A DNA stretch of 64,000 nt, taken from assembly GCF_030388325.1 (NCBI RefSeq), contig NZ_CP103794.1, positions 3,100,001-3,164,000 of the forward strand, in the 5' to 3' direction. The translations under genes were made by a program, and so were the position numbers. The number at the start of each line of letters is the position of its first letter. Position 1 is the first letter of the stretch. This document shows positions 9,729-18,371 of the stretch, piece after piece. This stretch comes from Flavobacterium johnsoniae (GTDB lineage: Bacteria > Bacteroidota > Bacteroidia > Flavobacteriales > Flavobacteriaceae). The notes beneath the pieces are model-generated. The model was not told where the DNA came from. It did not search any database and saw nothing but the letters and a program-made list of their open reading frames with translations.

Positions 9729-10265
9729 TTATAATCGGCGAGGATCATTTTCAGGGTATTCTTCATCGTCGTTATCTTCTTGAACATCATCTTCGATATA
9801 ATCATTATCGTCGTCTATATCTTCTTCAATATATTCGTCTTCTTCCTCTTCTTCCTCTTCTTCCTCGTCATCATCTTCATCCTCATCTTCGTCAAGATCT
9901 TCTAGAACCTCTTCTGTTTCATTAAAATCATAATCGTCTTCTCCTGCATCTGAAGGATTGTCTAGTTCATCTCTTTCTTCTTCCAGTTCAACTTCATAAA
10001 TATCGTCGTTGTTGTCTTCTAAATCTCTGTCGTTATGAAAGTCATCATTTAGATCATCCAAATCATCATCCGTAAGATCTTCATTTGGATTTGGGCGGTT
10101 CGGATTATGTCCATTTCTAACCATATAACCACGTTCTGCAATTTCTCTATTGTCATTATCAGGTTTGGTTGCATCGTCTTTAAGATCTTTTCCTAAGTTT
10201 CGATCAGAAGTAAAATGATCATTAATTTCTCTATAATGGCTGTTTTTTTTATCTATAGTGCTCAT
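9729..10265 (-). CDS. Extremely acidic low-complexity protein
   Basis: 178 aa. Residues 1-60 are mixed and polar, and include NGHNPNRPNPNEDL; the remainder is dominated by Asp and Glu, with an almost pure D/E stretch of about 30 residues near 125-150. It has no signal peptide or membrane segment. It is probably disordered; acidic proteins of this kind can act as histone-like mimics, ion buffers or chaperones, but nothing here decides between them. The coding DNA of the D/E stretch is a GAA/GAG-type microsatellite, prone to length change. Its own -7 element is at 10295-10302. Confidence 0.75.
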   Translation of the reverse strand: MSTIDKKNSHYREINDHFTSDRNLGKDLKDDATKPDNDNREIAERGYMVRNGHNPNRPNPNEDLTDDDLDDLNDDFHNDRDLEDNNDDIYEVELEEERDELDNPSDAGEDDYDFNETEEVLEDLDEDEDEDDDEEEEEEEEEDEYIEEDIDDDNDYIEDDVQEDNDDEEYPENDPRRL

Positions 10266-10294
10266 GACATCTTGTTTTTATGATTTGTATACTA

Positions 10295-10302
10295 CAAAGC
10301 TA
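10295..10302 (-). promoter_or_regulatory. -7 promoter element of the acidic protein gene
   Basis: CAAAGCTA on the plus strand is TAGCTTTG on the minus strand, an exact TAnnTTTG, 30 bases before the start codon. Confidence 0.6.
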
Positions 10303-10454
10303 GTAACGATAGTGCAGGAACTTATTATAGAATTATAAAGTCTAATTGTATAATTAACAGATGTTTAGAATGCAATTTATATTCTAAATCATATAACCAC
10401 TACCATTTTGTAGCTATTAATTTTATAATCTTATTAATCGCAAAAAATAAAACC

Positions 10455-11030
10455 ATGAAAACTGCAGATAGTAAAAAAGAAACTACTTCAAAAAAAGAAA
10501 CAACTCCAAGAGGAGTTACTAAACCAAAATCGAACGCTGCGTCTGGATTGACAGAATTGTTTGAAGATGGATTAAAAGATATTTATTGGGCAGAAAAAGC
10601 TTTGACAAAGGCATTGCCAACAATGGTGAAAAATGCTTCTTCGGTTGAATTAAAAGACGCAATCGATAATCATTTGACAGAAACAGAAGAGCAAATTGCC
10701 CGTTTAGAGCAAGTGTTTAAAATTATTGGGCAAAAACCTACTGCCAAAAAATGCGATGCTATGGAAGGTTTAATTGAAGAAGCAAAAGGAATGCTTGAAG
10801 AAACCGAAATAGGAGTGGTGCGTGATGCAGCAATTATTGCCGCAAGCCAGAAAATTGAGCATTACGAAATTGCAACTTATGGTACATTAAGACAATTTGC
10901 CGAAACTCTTGGTTTGCCAGAAGCAGCAACTTTGCTAGAACAAACACTAGATGAGGAAAAAGGCGCAGATAAAATACTGACAGAAGTCGCTGTAAACGCC
11001 ATTAATCTCGAAGCCGCAGAAATCGAATAA
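10455..11030 (+). CDS. DUF892 ferritin-like protein (YciE/YciF family)
   Basis: 191 aa. A Lys/Thr-rich, disordered N-terminal tail of about 30 residues is followed by the DUF892 four-helix bundle. Helix A reads LTELFEDGLKDIYWAEKAL, helix B has HLTETEEQIARLEQVF, helix C is DAAIIAASQKIEHYEIATYG, and helix D is AATLLEQTLDEEKGADKIL. The Glu/His pairs E-x-x-E..E-x-x-H are those proposed to bind a di-iron site. Members are induced by osmotic or oxidative stress. The Lys-rich tail resembles histone-like tails and may bind DNA, which would fit with the topoisomerase and glycosylase neighbours; that is inference. Confidence 0.9.
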   Translation: MKTADSKKETTSKKETTPRGVTKPKSNAASGLTELFEDGLKDIYWAEKALTKALPTMVKNASSVELKDAIDNHLTETEEQIARLEQVFKIIGQKPTAKKCDAMEGLIEEAKGMLEETEIGVVRDAAIIAASQKIEHYEIATYGTLRQFAETLGLPEAATLLEQTLDEEKGADKILTEVAVNAINLEAAEIE

Positions 11031-11045
11031 AGTTTAAATACCACC

Positions 11046-11076
11046 AAAGTGCAGTTTTTTAAACTGCACTTTTTAA
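11046..11076 (+). terminator. Intrinsic terminator after DUF892 gene
   Basis: 12-bp stem AAAGTGCAGTTT/AAACTGCACTTT with a 3-base loop, then TTTT. It lies just upstream of the glycosylase ATG at 11088, which argues against the earlier in-frame start at 11049. Confidence 0.85.
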
Positions 11077-11087
11077 TTAATAAATAT

Positions 11088-11819
11088 ATGCCCGAAGGTC
11101 CGTCTATAGTAATTTTAAAAGAAGAAGTAAAGCAATTTACTGGACAGAAAGTAATTTCTGCGTCTGGTACAAGCGCTATTGATTTTGCCCGAATAAAAGA
11201 TAAAACTATTAATTCTTTTAAAACTTGGGGAAAACACTTTCTAGTTTGTTTTGATTCTTTTAGCATCAAAATCCAGTTGCTGATGTTTGGAACTTACAAA
11301 ATCAATGAAAGAAAAGTAGCTAAACCAAGATTAAGTTTGATTTTTGAAGATGGCGAACTCAATTTTTATACTTGTTCTGTTAAGATTTTAGAAGGCGATA
11401 TAAATAAACACTACGATTGGAGTGTTGATGTAATGAATGACAATTGGAATCCTAAAAAAGCGCAACAAACGCTCGAAGAATTGCCAAACGTTATGATTTC
11501 AGACGCAACTCTAGATCAGAATATTTTTGCAGGAGTCGGAAACATTATTAAAAATGAAGTTTTGTATCGCTGTTATGTTCATCCGGAATCTATTGTTGGC
11601 AAAATTCCGCCACACGAAATAAGTCAGATTATTGCCGAATGTTCTACATACAGTTTCGAATTTTTATATTGGAAAAAGAAAGCTGAACTCAAACAGCATT
11701 GGGAAGTTTATAGCAAGAAAAAATGTCACCGATGTAATCTTCCTATTCATTGCAAGAAAACTGGAGTAAGAAAACGAAATAGTTTTTTCTGCACAAACTG
11801 TCAACAATTATATAAATGA
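11088..11819 (+). CDS. Fpg/Nei family DNA glycosylase (endonuclease VIII-like)
   Basis: 243 aa. Starting at ATG 11088 gives MPEGPS: after Met removal, Pro1 is the Schiff-base nucleophile and Glu2 the catalytic acid, as in Fpg/Nei enzymes that excise oxidised bases and nick abasic sites. The H2TH region includes NIFAGVGNIIKNEVLYRCYVHP. The C-terminal zinc finger is complete: CHRC near 215-218 and CTNC near 234-237. The short length and EVYSKKKCHRC end fit the Nei-like bacteroidal group. An extended start at 11049 would run through a terminator hairpin and bury the catalytic Pro. It overlaps the next gene by 4 bases (ATGA). Confidence 0.92.
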   Translation: MPEGPSIVILKEEVKQFTGQKVISASGTSAIDFARIKDKTINSFKTWGKHFLVCFDSFSIKIQLLMFGTYKINERKVAKPRLSLIFEDGELNFYTCSVKILEGDINKHYDWSVDVMNDNWNPKKAQQTLEELPNVMISDATLDQNIFAGVGNIIKNEVLYRCYVHPESIVGKIPPHEISQIIAECSTYSFEFLYWKKKAELKQHWEVYSKKKCHRCNLPIHCKKTGVRKRNSFFCTNCQQLYK

Positions 11820-12529
11820 AAAATCAAATAGCAATAGGATGTTCAAGCTTTTATAACAGTTTCTGGAAGAATATTTTCTACCCTAGAAATCTGCCTTCAA
11901 AATCATGGTTCGATTTTTATTGCCAGCATTTTAATACTTACGAGTTTAATGGAAGTTTTTACAAATTTCCGACCGTGAGAGTTTTTAATAATTGGTACGA
12001 TAAAACGCCAGAATCTTTTTTGTTTTCAGTTAAAGTTCCCAAAGAAATTACGCACATCAAGAAACTGAAAGATTGCGAAGCCCTTTTAGATGATTTTTAT
12101 GAAGTTTGTAAATATGGAATGAAAGAAAAATTAGGTGCCATTTTGTTTCAATTTCCCCCGAGTTACGATTTTAGCAAACAAAAATTAGAAAGTCTTATCG
12201 GACTTCTTAATTATGATTTTAATAATGTAATTGAATTTCGCCATAAAACTTGGTGGAATGAAGAAGTCTGGAATACTTTTAAAGATAATAATATTACTTT
12301 TTGTAGTGTAAGTTATCCCGATTTACCTTCTACAATTTTTAAAGATTTTCCGTTGATTTATGTTCGTTTTCACGGAGTTCCTAAATTGTTTCATTCTGGC
12401 TATTCTAGCGAAGAATTGCACAAATTGAATGAAGAACTAAATTCAAAAAATGGATTTGTTTATTTTAATAATACAGCAAGCGAAGCAGGAATTTTAAATG
12501 CTTTAGAATTGAAAAGAATGCATACTTAA
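11816..12529 (+). CDS. DUF72 family protein (YecE type)
   Basis: 237 aa. The DUF72 TIM-barrel-like fold is shown by IAIGCSSFYNSFWKNIFYP at the start, FNTYEFNGSFYKFP, FSVKVPKEITHIKKL, GAILFQFPPSYDF, VIEFRHKTWW and YVRFHGVPKLF. The family is common, of unknown biochemical function, and often sits near DNA repair genes. Translational coupling (ATGA overlap) with the Nei-type glycosylase suggests a shared role in oxidative damage, which is inference. Confidence 0.9.
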   Translation: MKNQIAIGCSSFYNSFWKNIFYPRNLPSKSWFDFYCQHFNTYEFNGSFYKFPTVRVFNNWYDKTPESFLFSVKVPKEITHIKKLKDCEALLDDFYEVCKYGMKEKLGAILFQFPPSYDFSKQKLESLIGLLNYDFNNVIEFRHKTWWNEEVWNTFKDNNITFCSVSYPDLPSTIFKDFPLIYVRFHGVPKLFHSGYSSEELHKLNEELNSKNGFVYFNNTASEAGILNALELKRMHT

Positions 12530-12535
12530 AATTAT

Positions 12536-12627
12536 TTAACCGCAAAGTCCGCAAGGATTTACGCCAAGTTCGCTAAGATAATTTCTTTTGCGTGCATTGC
12601 GTAAATCCTTGCGGACTTTGCGGTTAA
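12536..12627. repeat. Long inverted CGCAAAG-family repeat between convergent genes
   Basis: Arms of about 28 bases beginning TTAACCGCAAAGTCCGC pair perfectly around a spacer of about 35 bases that itself carries CGCTAAG and TTTGCG units. It occupies almost the whole gap between the DUF72 and PPOX genes and could act as a bidirectional terminator, although it lacks a T run. Confidence 0.85.
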
Positions 12628-12635
12628 GTATAACG

Positions 12636-13136
12636 TTACAATTTCAAATTTCCTTCAATTCCATCATCCATTGTATGTCCTGTAACGAATGCTGCCGTCA
12701 TTTTAGCAATTGCTACCATTTTTCCGTTTTTATTATTCCAATAATAACCATCTTCTGGAACAAATTTGATAACGCTCAAATTTGGATCGTCAACGCCGCC
12801 TGGCATCCAAACTTTTACAACCGGACTCCATAATCTTTCAATAGTTTCTTTATCATATTCAATACTTGCAGTTCCGTGCAGCGTAAGAAATTTATCGTGA
12901 GGTTCAGAAAAGAAGATTTCAACCATCGGATTTAATGTAATTTCTGCATTCTGACTGCTGTTTCTGTCTGATAAAAACCAAAGTTGTCCTTTATCGTCAA
13001 TTTCTTGAACAGACATTGGTCGCGATTGCAATCTGTACTCATTGTAGGTACAAAACATGCAAGTTTTAATATTTTCAGCAAGATCTTTAATTTTCTCTAC
13101 TGCAAATTCATCTGTAAGGTCTTTATGATCGCCCAT
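12636..13136 (-). CDS. Pyridoxamine 5'-phosphate oxidase-fold protein (general stress protein 26 type)
   Basis: 166 aa, FMN-binding split-barrel protein. Visible elements are an N-terminal helix (KIKDLAENIKTCMFCTY), SRPMSVQEIDDKGQLWFLSDRNS, EIFFSEPHDKFLTLHGTASI and VVKVWMPGG. These match the GSP26/YdaG group, which binds flavin and is induced by stress; true PLP synthesis is not expected. It is a single gene on the minus strand facing the DUF72 gene. Confidence 0.88.
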   Translation of the reverse strand: MGDHKDLTDEFAVEKIKDLAENIKTCMFCTYNEYRLQSRPMSVQEIDDKGQLWFLSDRNSSQNAEITLNPMVEIFFSEPHDKFLTLHGTASIEYDKETIERLWSPVVKVWMPGGVDDPNLSVIKFVPEDGYYWNNKNGKMVAIAKMTAAFVTGHTMDDGIEGNLKL

Positions 13137-13305
13137 AACATTATATTTTAAGTTTATATTTACTTCTAATTATTTGATTATGGTAAAGTTGGCTCTTTTT
13201 AAAGTTTTTCCGATTATATAATTAAACATAGAAATTATGATATTTCAATTCTTAATGTTTGTATAAGAATTTGGCCGAATTTAAAGTGTTATGGATAAAA
13301 TGCTT

Positions 13306-13313
13306 TATATTTG
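13306..13313 (+). promoter_or_regulatory. -7 promoter element of the receiver gene
   Basis: TATATTTG matches TAnnTTTG, 22 bases before the ATG at 13336. Confidence 0.6.
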
Positions 13314-13335
13314 ATAAAATTTCCTAATAAATGCC

Positions 13336-13767
13336 ATGACAGATTATACCATTTTTTATACCGACGATGATGAAGATGATATTAGTATCTTTTCTGATGC
13401 AGTAGAATCGATACCCCAAAATATTATTCTTCAAACTTATTCTGAAGGGCAAAAATTGCTGAACGCTATTTTTAATCCGCCTTCAACTCCTTATGTTGTC
13501 TTTTTAGATTTAAATATGCCTGGAAAAAATGGATTTGACGTTCTAGAAGAAATTAGAAAATCGGATCAGAATAATGAAATCCCTGTTGTAATATATTCAA
13601 CTTCAAGCGAAGCAGGAATTATTGAAAGATGCAGAAATCTTGGCGCAAACTATTTTATAACAAAGCCAGTTTTAATGCGTGATATTATCAAAGCAATAGA
13701 ACATGCCATTCAAATCGATTGGAGCGAGTTTATTCCAACACAATCTAACTTTGTCTTTAAATCCTGA
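13336..13767 (+). CDS. Single-domain response regulator (Rcp1-like)
   Basis: 143 aa, one receiver domain. The acidic pocket is at D10-D12, the phosphoacceptor is D58 (VVFLDLNMPGKNGFDVL), the Thr/Ser switch is in VVIYSTSS, and the conserved Lys is in YFITKPVL. There is no output domain, so it signals by protein contact or phosphotransfer. It converges with the multi-PAS kinase, with only 2 bases between stop codons, and is probably that kinase's partner, as Rcp1-type receivers often pair with bacteriophytochrome-like kinases. Confidence 0.92.
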   Translation: MTDYTIFYTDDDEDDISIFSDAVESIPQNIILQTYSEGQKLLNAIFNPPSTPYVVFLDLNMPGKNGFDVLEEIRKSDQNNEIPVVIYSTSSEAGIIERCRNLGANYFITKPVLMRDIIKAIEHAIQIDWSEFIPTQSNFVFKS

Positions 13768-13769
13768 TT

Positions 13770-16583
13770 TTAAGTCAATTCTGGAATATAAACATTAAAA
13801 ATAGAACCTTCGCCTTTTTCGCTAGAAACCGTAATGATACCTTTGTGATTTTCAACGATTTTCTTTACAATGGCAAGTCCAATTCCTGTTCCTTTGTATT
13901 CGCTTTCGGTATTTAACCGCTGGAAAACTTCAAATATTTTTTCTTTATAAACAAGTTCAAAACCGATTCCGTTGTCTGAAACTTGCAGATGATAGTATGT
14001 TTTATCTTTAAATTCAGCATCTGGAATTAATTTTCCGTCAATTTGTTCTCCAGAAATTTTTACTATGGGAGGAATTCCTGGTTTAGAAAACTTCAATGCA
14101 TTTTCTACTAAATTATGAAGCAATTGTCTAAATTGAAACTGAATAATTGTTGCTTCTCCTAGATTTGCATATTCGACAATCGCATTTTTTTCTTCAATTC
14201 GATCCGAAAAATCACTTACCACTTCTTCAGCAATTTCATCAATATTGACTGTCGTGAAAACTCTTTCGGCAGAATTTGTTCTAGAGTAGGTTAATAAATC
14301 CTGAATTAAATTCTGCATTTTTTTGGCAGAAACTTCGATTCGAGCTAAATAAGTTTTTGCAATTGCCGAAATATTCTGTTCATCTAAATCGGCTAATCGG
14401 CTAGCAAAAGTCTGAATTTTTCTAAGCGGTTCCTGAAGATCATGACTAGAAATATAGGCAAAAGACTGTAGTTCAATATTCATATTTACTAAATCTCTAT
14501 TTTTGATTTCCAATTGTGTGGTACGTTCCAGAATCTGTTCTTCAAGACGATTCGTGAAGTTTTTTTGATCTTCGATATCAGTGCTCGTTCCAACCCACAT
14601 TTGTATTTTTCCAAATTCATCTATTTGAGCAATGGCGCGGCTCAACTGCCATCTATATTCGCCATCTGAACGCTTAAAACGATGAATAAATAGAAAGTCT
14701 TTTCCTGATTTTACAGATTCCATCCAGAGTTTTACATTTTCTTCGCGATCATCTGGATGTACAATTTGCAGCCAACCATTTTTTTCAATTTCATCTTTGG
14801 TTATTCCAGAATAATTATAAAACGTTTCATTAAAATAATTTAAATTTCCTAACGTATCACTTGTCCATATAAGATGCGGCATAGAGTCGGCAAGGAGTCT
14901 GAATTTTTTTTCGCTTTTAAATAATATTTGCTGAATATCTCTTTCGTCAGTAAAATCCATAACGGTGCCTAACATTTTGGTAGGTTCATTATTTTCGTCA
15001 AAAAATACTTTTCCGTGCACTTTTATCCAGCCAATCGTGTTATCTAATTTTAAAATTCGAGCTTCATATTTGTAAATGCTGTTTTTAAGAGCTTCTGTAA
15101 GCGCAGCTACAACAATGTGTTCATCTTCAGGAAGAATTCTATCTCGAATATCCTGATGCACGATTTTTTTATTCTTTTGAAAACCAAAAATATCCAGAAT
15201 ATTATCGCTGTAGATTAATTTTCTGGTTCTAAGATCTAAATCCCAAGTTGCGATTTCTCCAATTTCTATGGCTAACCTTGCCCTTTCTTCTGCCGTTTCT
15301 ACTTTTTTTCTAGCTTTTACTTTCGAAGTTACATCGTAAACTGTGCACATAATGCCAGATGCTTTTCCGTTTTTTTCGTAAAGCGTTGTGTACTCGTAAT
15401 CGAGATAGAATTTTTTTAGTTTTCCTTTAATATCGACATAAGCGACAGATTCGTTTTCGCGAATTGTTTTTCCATTCGAAAGCACTTCGTTTAGCAATTC
15501 CGGATATTTTTGATCTACTAATTCTGGAAAAACTTCTAATAGAGGTTTACCAATACAATCCTTTTCTTCTCGTTGCCAGATGTCGTGCATCATTGTTAAA
15601 TTGGCCATTTCGATGATATATTCTTTTCCTCTAAAAATAGCCATTGCAATAGGAGATTCCATTACAATATTTCTAAAAGCTTTTTCGCTTTCAGACAAAA
15701 GATGTCTAGCTTTAACTTCCTCAGTTACTTCATAAGAAATTACAATAACTCCTGTAATTTCTGCATTTTCTTCTTTTAGAGGATAAAAAACAAGATTAAA
15801 ATACCCTAATTCTTTCTTGTTGTATCTATTTAATGTTACGGCTAATTCATCTGTATAATAAGGAACTCCTGTTTCAAAAACATTTTTTAATAGTGAATAT
15901 GTGGTTTCTTTTGCTTCAGGAACCGATTCAAAAATAGGTTTGTTTAAAATGTCTTTTTCTTCTTTGTCGATAATATGCAGATAGGTAGAATTAGCCATTT
16001 CTACAATTAAATCTGCACCTTTCAAAATGCAAATTCCCAGCGGTAATTGTTTTACTGTATTTCTGAATCTTTTCTCGCTTTCTTCAAGGTTTTTACGAGT
16101 AATGACTTGTTTTGTAGTTTCATTGCAAATTACTAAAACGCCAGCAGTTTTTCCGTTTTCATCATTTACTGGACTATAGCTAAAAGTCCAATATACATCT
16201 TCCATTTTGCCATTTCTATAAATAGGCAGCAATTGGTCTTCGTGCCAAGTTGCTTCTCCTTTATTTAGAACTTGATCGATTAAAGGTTTTATGAAATCCC
16301 ATATTTCGGGCCAGTAATCAGCGCCTTTTTCTCCAAGAATTGCCGGATGTTTTCCGTCATTTCCAAGACTCGGACGATAAGCGTCATTATAAAAACAAAT
16401 ATGATCTGGCCCCCAAAATAAAAACATGGGAAATTTAGAATTTAAGAGAATGCCTATAGTGGTTCTAAGACTTTGTGGCCAAGATTCTACAGCACCAACC
16501 GCTGTTTGGCTCCAGTCTTTGGCTCGAGTAAGTTTACCCATTTCTCCTCCATTTGCCAGAAAAGCATAATTATTATTACTCAT
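13770..16583 (-). CDS. Multi-PAS sensor histidine kinase
   Basis: 937 aa, soluble; no membrane segment seen. About five PAS-type domains run from 40 to 690: the first follows the motif WPQSLRTTIGILLNSKFPMFLFWG typical of these kinases, later ones carry ITGVIVISYEVTEEV, IMCTVYDVTSKV, LGTVMDFTDERD and MWVGTSTDIED endings. The HisKA domain has the phosphoacceptor H714 in SSHDLQEPLRKI, followed by the N box HNLVENALKFSKPG, G1 DNGIGFE and G2 GTGIGLAIVKKIVENHKG. It has no receiver of its own; the facing receiver gene at 13336 is the likely partner. Its -7 element is at 16615-16622. Confidence 0.95.
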   Translation of the reverse strand: MSNNNYAFLANGGEMGKLTRAKDWSQTAVGAVESWPQSLRTTIGILLNSKFPMFLFWGPDHICFYNDAYRPSLGNDGKHPAILGEKGADYWPEIWDFIKPLIDQVLNKGEATWHEDQLLPIYRNGKMEDVYWTFSYSPVNDENGKTAGVLVICNETTKQVITRKNLEESEKRFRNTVKQLPLGICILKGADLIVEMANSTYLHIIDKEEKDILNKPIFESVPEAKETTYSLLKNVFETGVPYYTDELAVTLNRYNKKELGYFNLVFYPLKEENAEITGVIVISYEVTEEVKARHLLSESEKAFRNIVMESPIAMAIFRGKEYIIEMANLTMMHDIWQREEKDCIGKPLLEVFPELVDQKYPELLNEVLSNGKTIRENESVAYVDIKGKLKKFYLDYEYTTLYEKNGKASGIMCTVYDVTSKVKARKKVETAEERARLAIEIGEIATWDLDLRTRKLIYSDNILDIFGFQKNKKIVHQDIRDRILPEDEHIVVAALTEALKNSIYKYEARILKLDNTIGWIKVHGKVFFDENNEPTKMLGTVMDFTDERDIQQILFKSEKKFRLLADSMPHLIWTSDTLGNLNYFNETFYNYSGITKDEIEKNGWLQIVHPDDREENVKLWMESVKSGKDFLFIHRFKRSDGEYRWQLSRAIAQIDEFGKIQMWVGTSTDIEDQKNFTNRLEEQILERTTQLEIKNRDLVNMNIELQSFAYISSHDLQEPLRKIQTFASRLADLDEQNISAIAKTYLARIEVSAKKMQNLIQDLLTYSRTNSAERVFTTVNIDEIAEEVVSDFSDRIEEKNAIVEYANLGEATIIQFQFRQLLHNLVENALKFSKPGIPPIVKISGEQIDGKLIPDAEFKDKTYYHLQVSDNGIGFELVYKEKIFEVFQRLNTESEYKGTGIGLAIVKKIVENHKGIITVSSEKGEGSIFNVYIPELT

Positions 16584-16614
16584 TAAATTTTTGATTTATA
16601 TTCTCAGAAACAGC

Positions 16615-16622
16615 CAAATTTA
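16615..16622 (-). promoter_or_regulatory. -7 promoter element of the PAS kinase gene
   Basis: CAAATTTA on the plus strand reads TAAATTTG on the minus strand, an exact TAnnTTTG, 32 bases upstream of the ATG. Confidence 0.6.
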
Positions 16623-16793
16623 TTTCTATTCTAAAGGTAATAATTCCTGCTTAAAATTTGACTTGTTTAAAATTAATAAAAAATAAATATTCGCTCAAAA
16701 TTGATTTTTGAATGAGCTAAGATTAAAATCGTTAGAGTTAATTTTATCTGTTTTCAATACGGAAATTTGAATAAAAGATTAAAAACAGAAGCC

Positions 16794-17135
16794 ATGAAAA
16801 GAGAAGATTCTAAACACGAAATCGACAATATAAAAAGATATCAGGAAGAAGGATATGAGGTAAGTTATTTGTTTGAAAACAATCATTTAATAAATGCCGA
16901 AACCAAAAAAGCATATAAACCAGAAGATGTTTTTATTGTGGCGCATCATCGTTACGAAGGAATGAGCGATCCTGATGATATGTCAATCTTATATGTTATC
17001 GAAACAAAAGACGGAGCAAAAGGAACACATTTATTAGGATATGGCCCAACGGCAGATTTAGAAGAAGCCGAATTTTTTAAAGATATTCCAAAAGCCAATT
17101 ATTCTAAAAATGCAGACATAAACGAATTGACATAA
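16794..17135 (+). CDS. Conserved small protein of unknown function
   Basis: 113 aa from ATG 16794; a TTG at 16767 would add nine residues. Features are a basic N-terminus, IDNIKRYQEEGYEVSYLFENN, then the characteristic HHRYEGMSDPDDMSILYVIET and GTHLLGYGP. From memory, short Bacteroidota proteins with this EGMSDPDD motif are often listed as phosphoribosylpyrophosphate synthetase, which I judge an erroneous label because no PRPP loop or catalytic flag is present. It is monocistronic, with a terminator at 17175. Confidence 0.7.
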   Translation: MKREDSKHEIDNIKRYQEEGYEVSYLFENNHLINAETKKAYKPEDVFIVAHHRYEGMSDPDDMSILYVIETKDGAKGTHLLGYGPTADLEEAEFFKDIPKANYSKNADINELT

Positions 17136-17174
17136 AAGGAATAAAAATAGATTGATATTTTTATTTTGCTGATG

Positions 17175-17216
17175 AGCAGTTGTTTCAAATTTATTTGGAG
17201 CAGCTGCTTTTTTTTG
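17175..17216 (+). terminator. Intrinsic terminator
   Basis: Stem AGCAGTTGTTTC/GGAGCAGCTGCT (12 pairs, three of them G:U), then eight T residues. Confidence 0.8.
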
Positions 17217-17390
17217 TGGGAGGCACAAAGGAGCAAAGGCACAAAGTCACAAAGGTTTTTGAAAGCGAATACTATTTTTTTTTGTGTTTTTTATGGGTTT
17301 GCGGTAAATAAGATTATATAAAAATATGTTTTTACGAATATGGAAAACCTTTGTCCCTTTGTTCCTCTGAACCTTTGAACCTGAACAAAA
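17217..17390. repeat. Intergenic ACAAAGG-family repeat arms
   Basis: The gap 17136-17539 holds no gene. After the terminator come two arms, GGCACAAAGGAGCAAAGGCAC-type at about 17220-17258 and its near complement with CCTTTGTCCCTTTG at 17345-17385, the same family as 4506-4590. The rest, 17391-17539, is AT-rich leader for the next gene, with a near-match promoter (TAnnnTTTG) around 17486. Confidence 0.7.
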
Positions 17391-17539
17391 TAATAATTAT
17401 GAAAATTCTCTCCGAAATTGTATAAAGGTTTGAGAGACAATATAAACGAAATTTGAATTATAGAAATGAAGAGAAAAACCGAAGTTAGTTTTTGTACGTA
17501 AATAATTACTAACTGATTTACTAAAACCAAACCAAAATA

Positions 17540-18346
17540 ATGAAAAAACTTTACATAAATACAGGAGGATTTGATGCTGTTTTTAATAATCTTAAAGATA
17601 GTTTTGGAGGCGATTTGCAAATTACTGCCAACGAATATATATTAAAAATAAAATCAAAATGGGCGAGCGGAAGCATTTCTGGAGTTCGTTTTGAAAAAGA
17701 AATGACTTATCTAAACTTTGATTTGACTTTTAATCAAGATGTTAGTTTAAGTATCGAATCTCATCCAATGGCGCCAGTATTTTTTGCATATTGCGAAAAA
17801 GGAAATGTACTTCATAGTTTTGGTGCCAATGGAGAAATCAAATCCCTGAAAAAAGATCAATCCGGTATTATGAGCAATTCGTCAGCCATTAATAGTGTGC
17901 TGTATTTTGAAAGTCATAAACAAATTCAGTTTTCATTAATCGGAATGCCAACAAATAGCGACAACAGTAAATCTGATTTTGCAGATCAGGTGCGTACTAT
18001 TTTTGTGCCTAATTCTGGAAATTATATTTATATCGGAGCTGAAAATCAGAAAATTGGAAATAAATTTAAAGAACTTAAAGCTATTCCGCAGCAAGGAACA
18101 GTTCGTTATTTGCTGATGAAAAGTATTTTACGCGAAGTTTTAGAGTTAGAGATAGCGCAACATAGTTATAATTATTTAACGCCATTTGTGCCTATTTTGA
18201 ATTTTGCAGCAAAGCAGTTATCAGAAATTAAAAAACTTTCCTCTTTAAATTTAAGTGCGATTGCAGCACCTGTAGTTTTTCTGAAAAGAAATTTGCAATC
18301 CAAAACTTTGGCTTTAAAACCTTATAATCAAAAATTAGCTAGCTAG
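17540..18346 (+). CDS. Unknown protein resembling the sensor half of AraC regulators
   Basis: 268 aa, soluble. Residues 40-110 (WASGSISGVRFEKEMTYLNFDLTF, then HPMAPVFFAYCEKGNVLHSFG) resemble the N-terminal ligand domain of a Bacteroidota AraC group whose strand reads FxYCxKGxxxHxF. The C-terminal half has a helical stretch LKAIPQQGTVRYLLMKSILREVLELEIAQHS that matches the linker before DNA-binding helices. No helix-turn-helix follows: the frame ends 150 residues before one would be expected to finish, and the downstream sequence is a terminator. It may be a truncated or sensor-only relative; the similarity is from memory. Confidence 0.55.
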   Translation: MKKLYINTGGFDAVFNNLKDSFGGDLQITANEYILKIKSKWASGSISGVRFEKEMTYLNFDLTFNQDVSLSIESHPMAPVFFAYCEKGNVLHSFGANGEIKSLKKDQSGIMSNSSAINSVLYFESHKQIQFSLIGMPTNSDNSKSDFADQVRTIFVPNSGNYIYIGAENQKIGNKFKELKAIPQQGTVRYLLMKSILREVLELEIAQHSYNYLTPFVPILNFAAKQLSEIKKLSSLNLSAIAAPVVFLKRNLQSKTLALKPYNQKLAS

Positions 18347-18371
18347 TAAGCATCTTATATCTTCACTTTCA

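Noticed and set aside
9830..9890. Tandem short repeats resembling a CRISPR or minisatellite
   Set aside because: It is an in-frame D/E codon repeat inside a gene with no spacers or direct-repeat array.
11049..11087. Earlier start for the Nei-type glycosylase
   Set aside because: The added residues are encoded by a terminator hairpin, and the catalytic Pro must be residue 2, which ATG 11088 gives.
17217..17390. ACAAAGG repeats considered as a small RNA or CRISPR array
   Set aside because: Units are irregular in spacing, form inverted arms, and recur singly elsewhere in the window; no cas gene is present.
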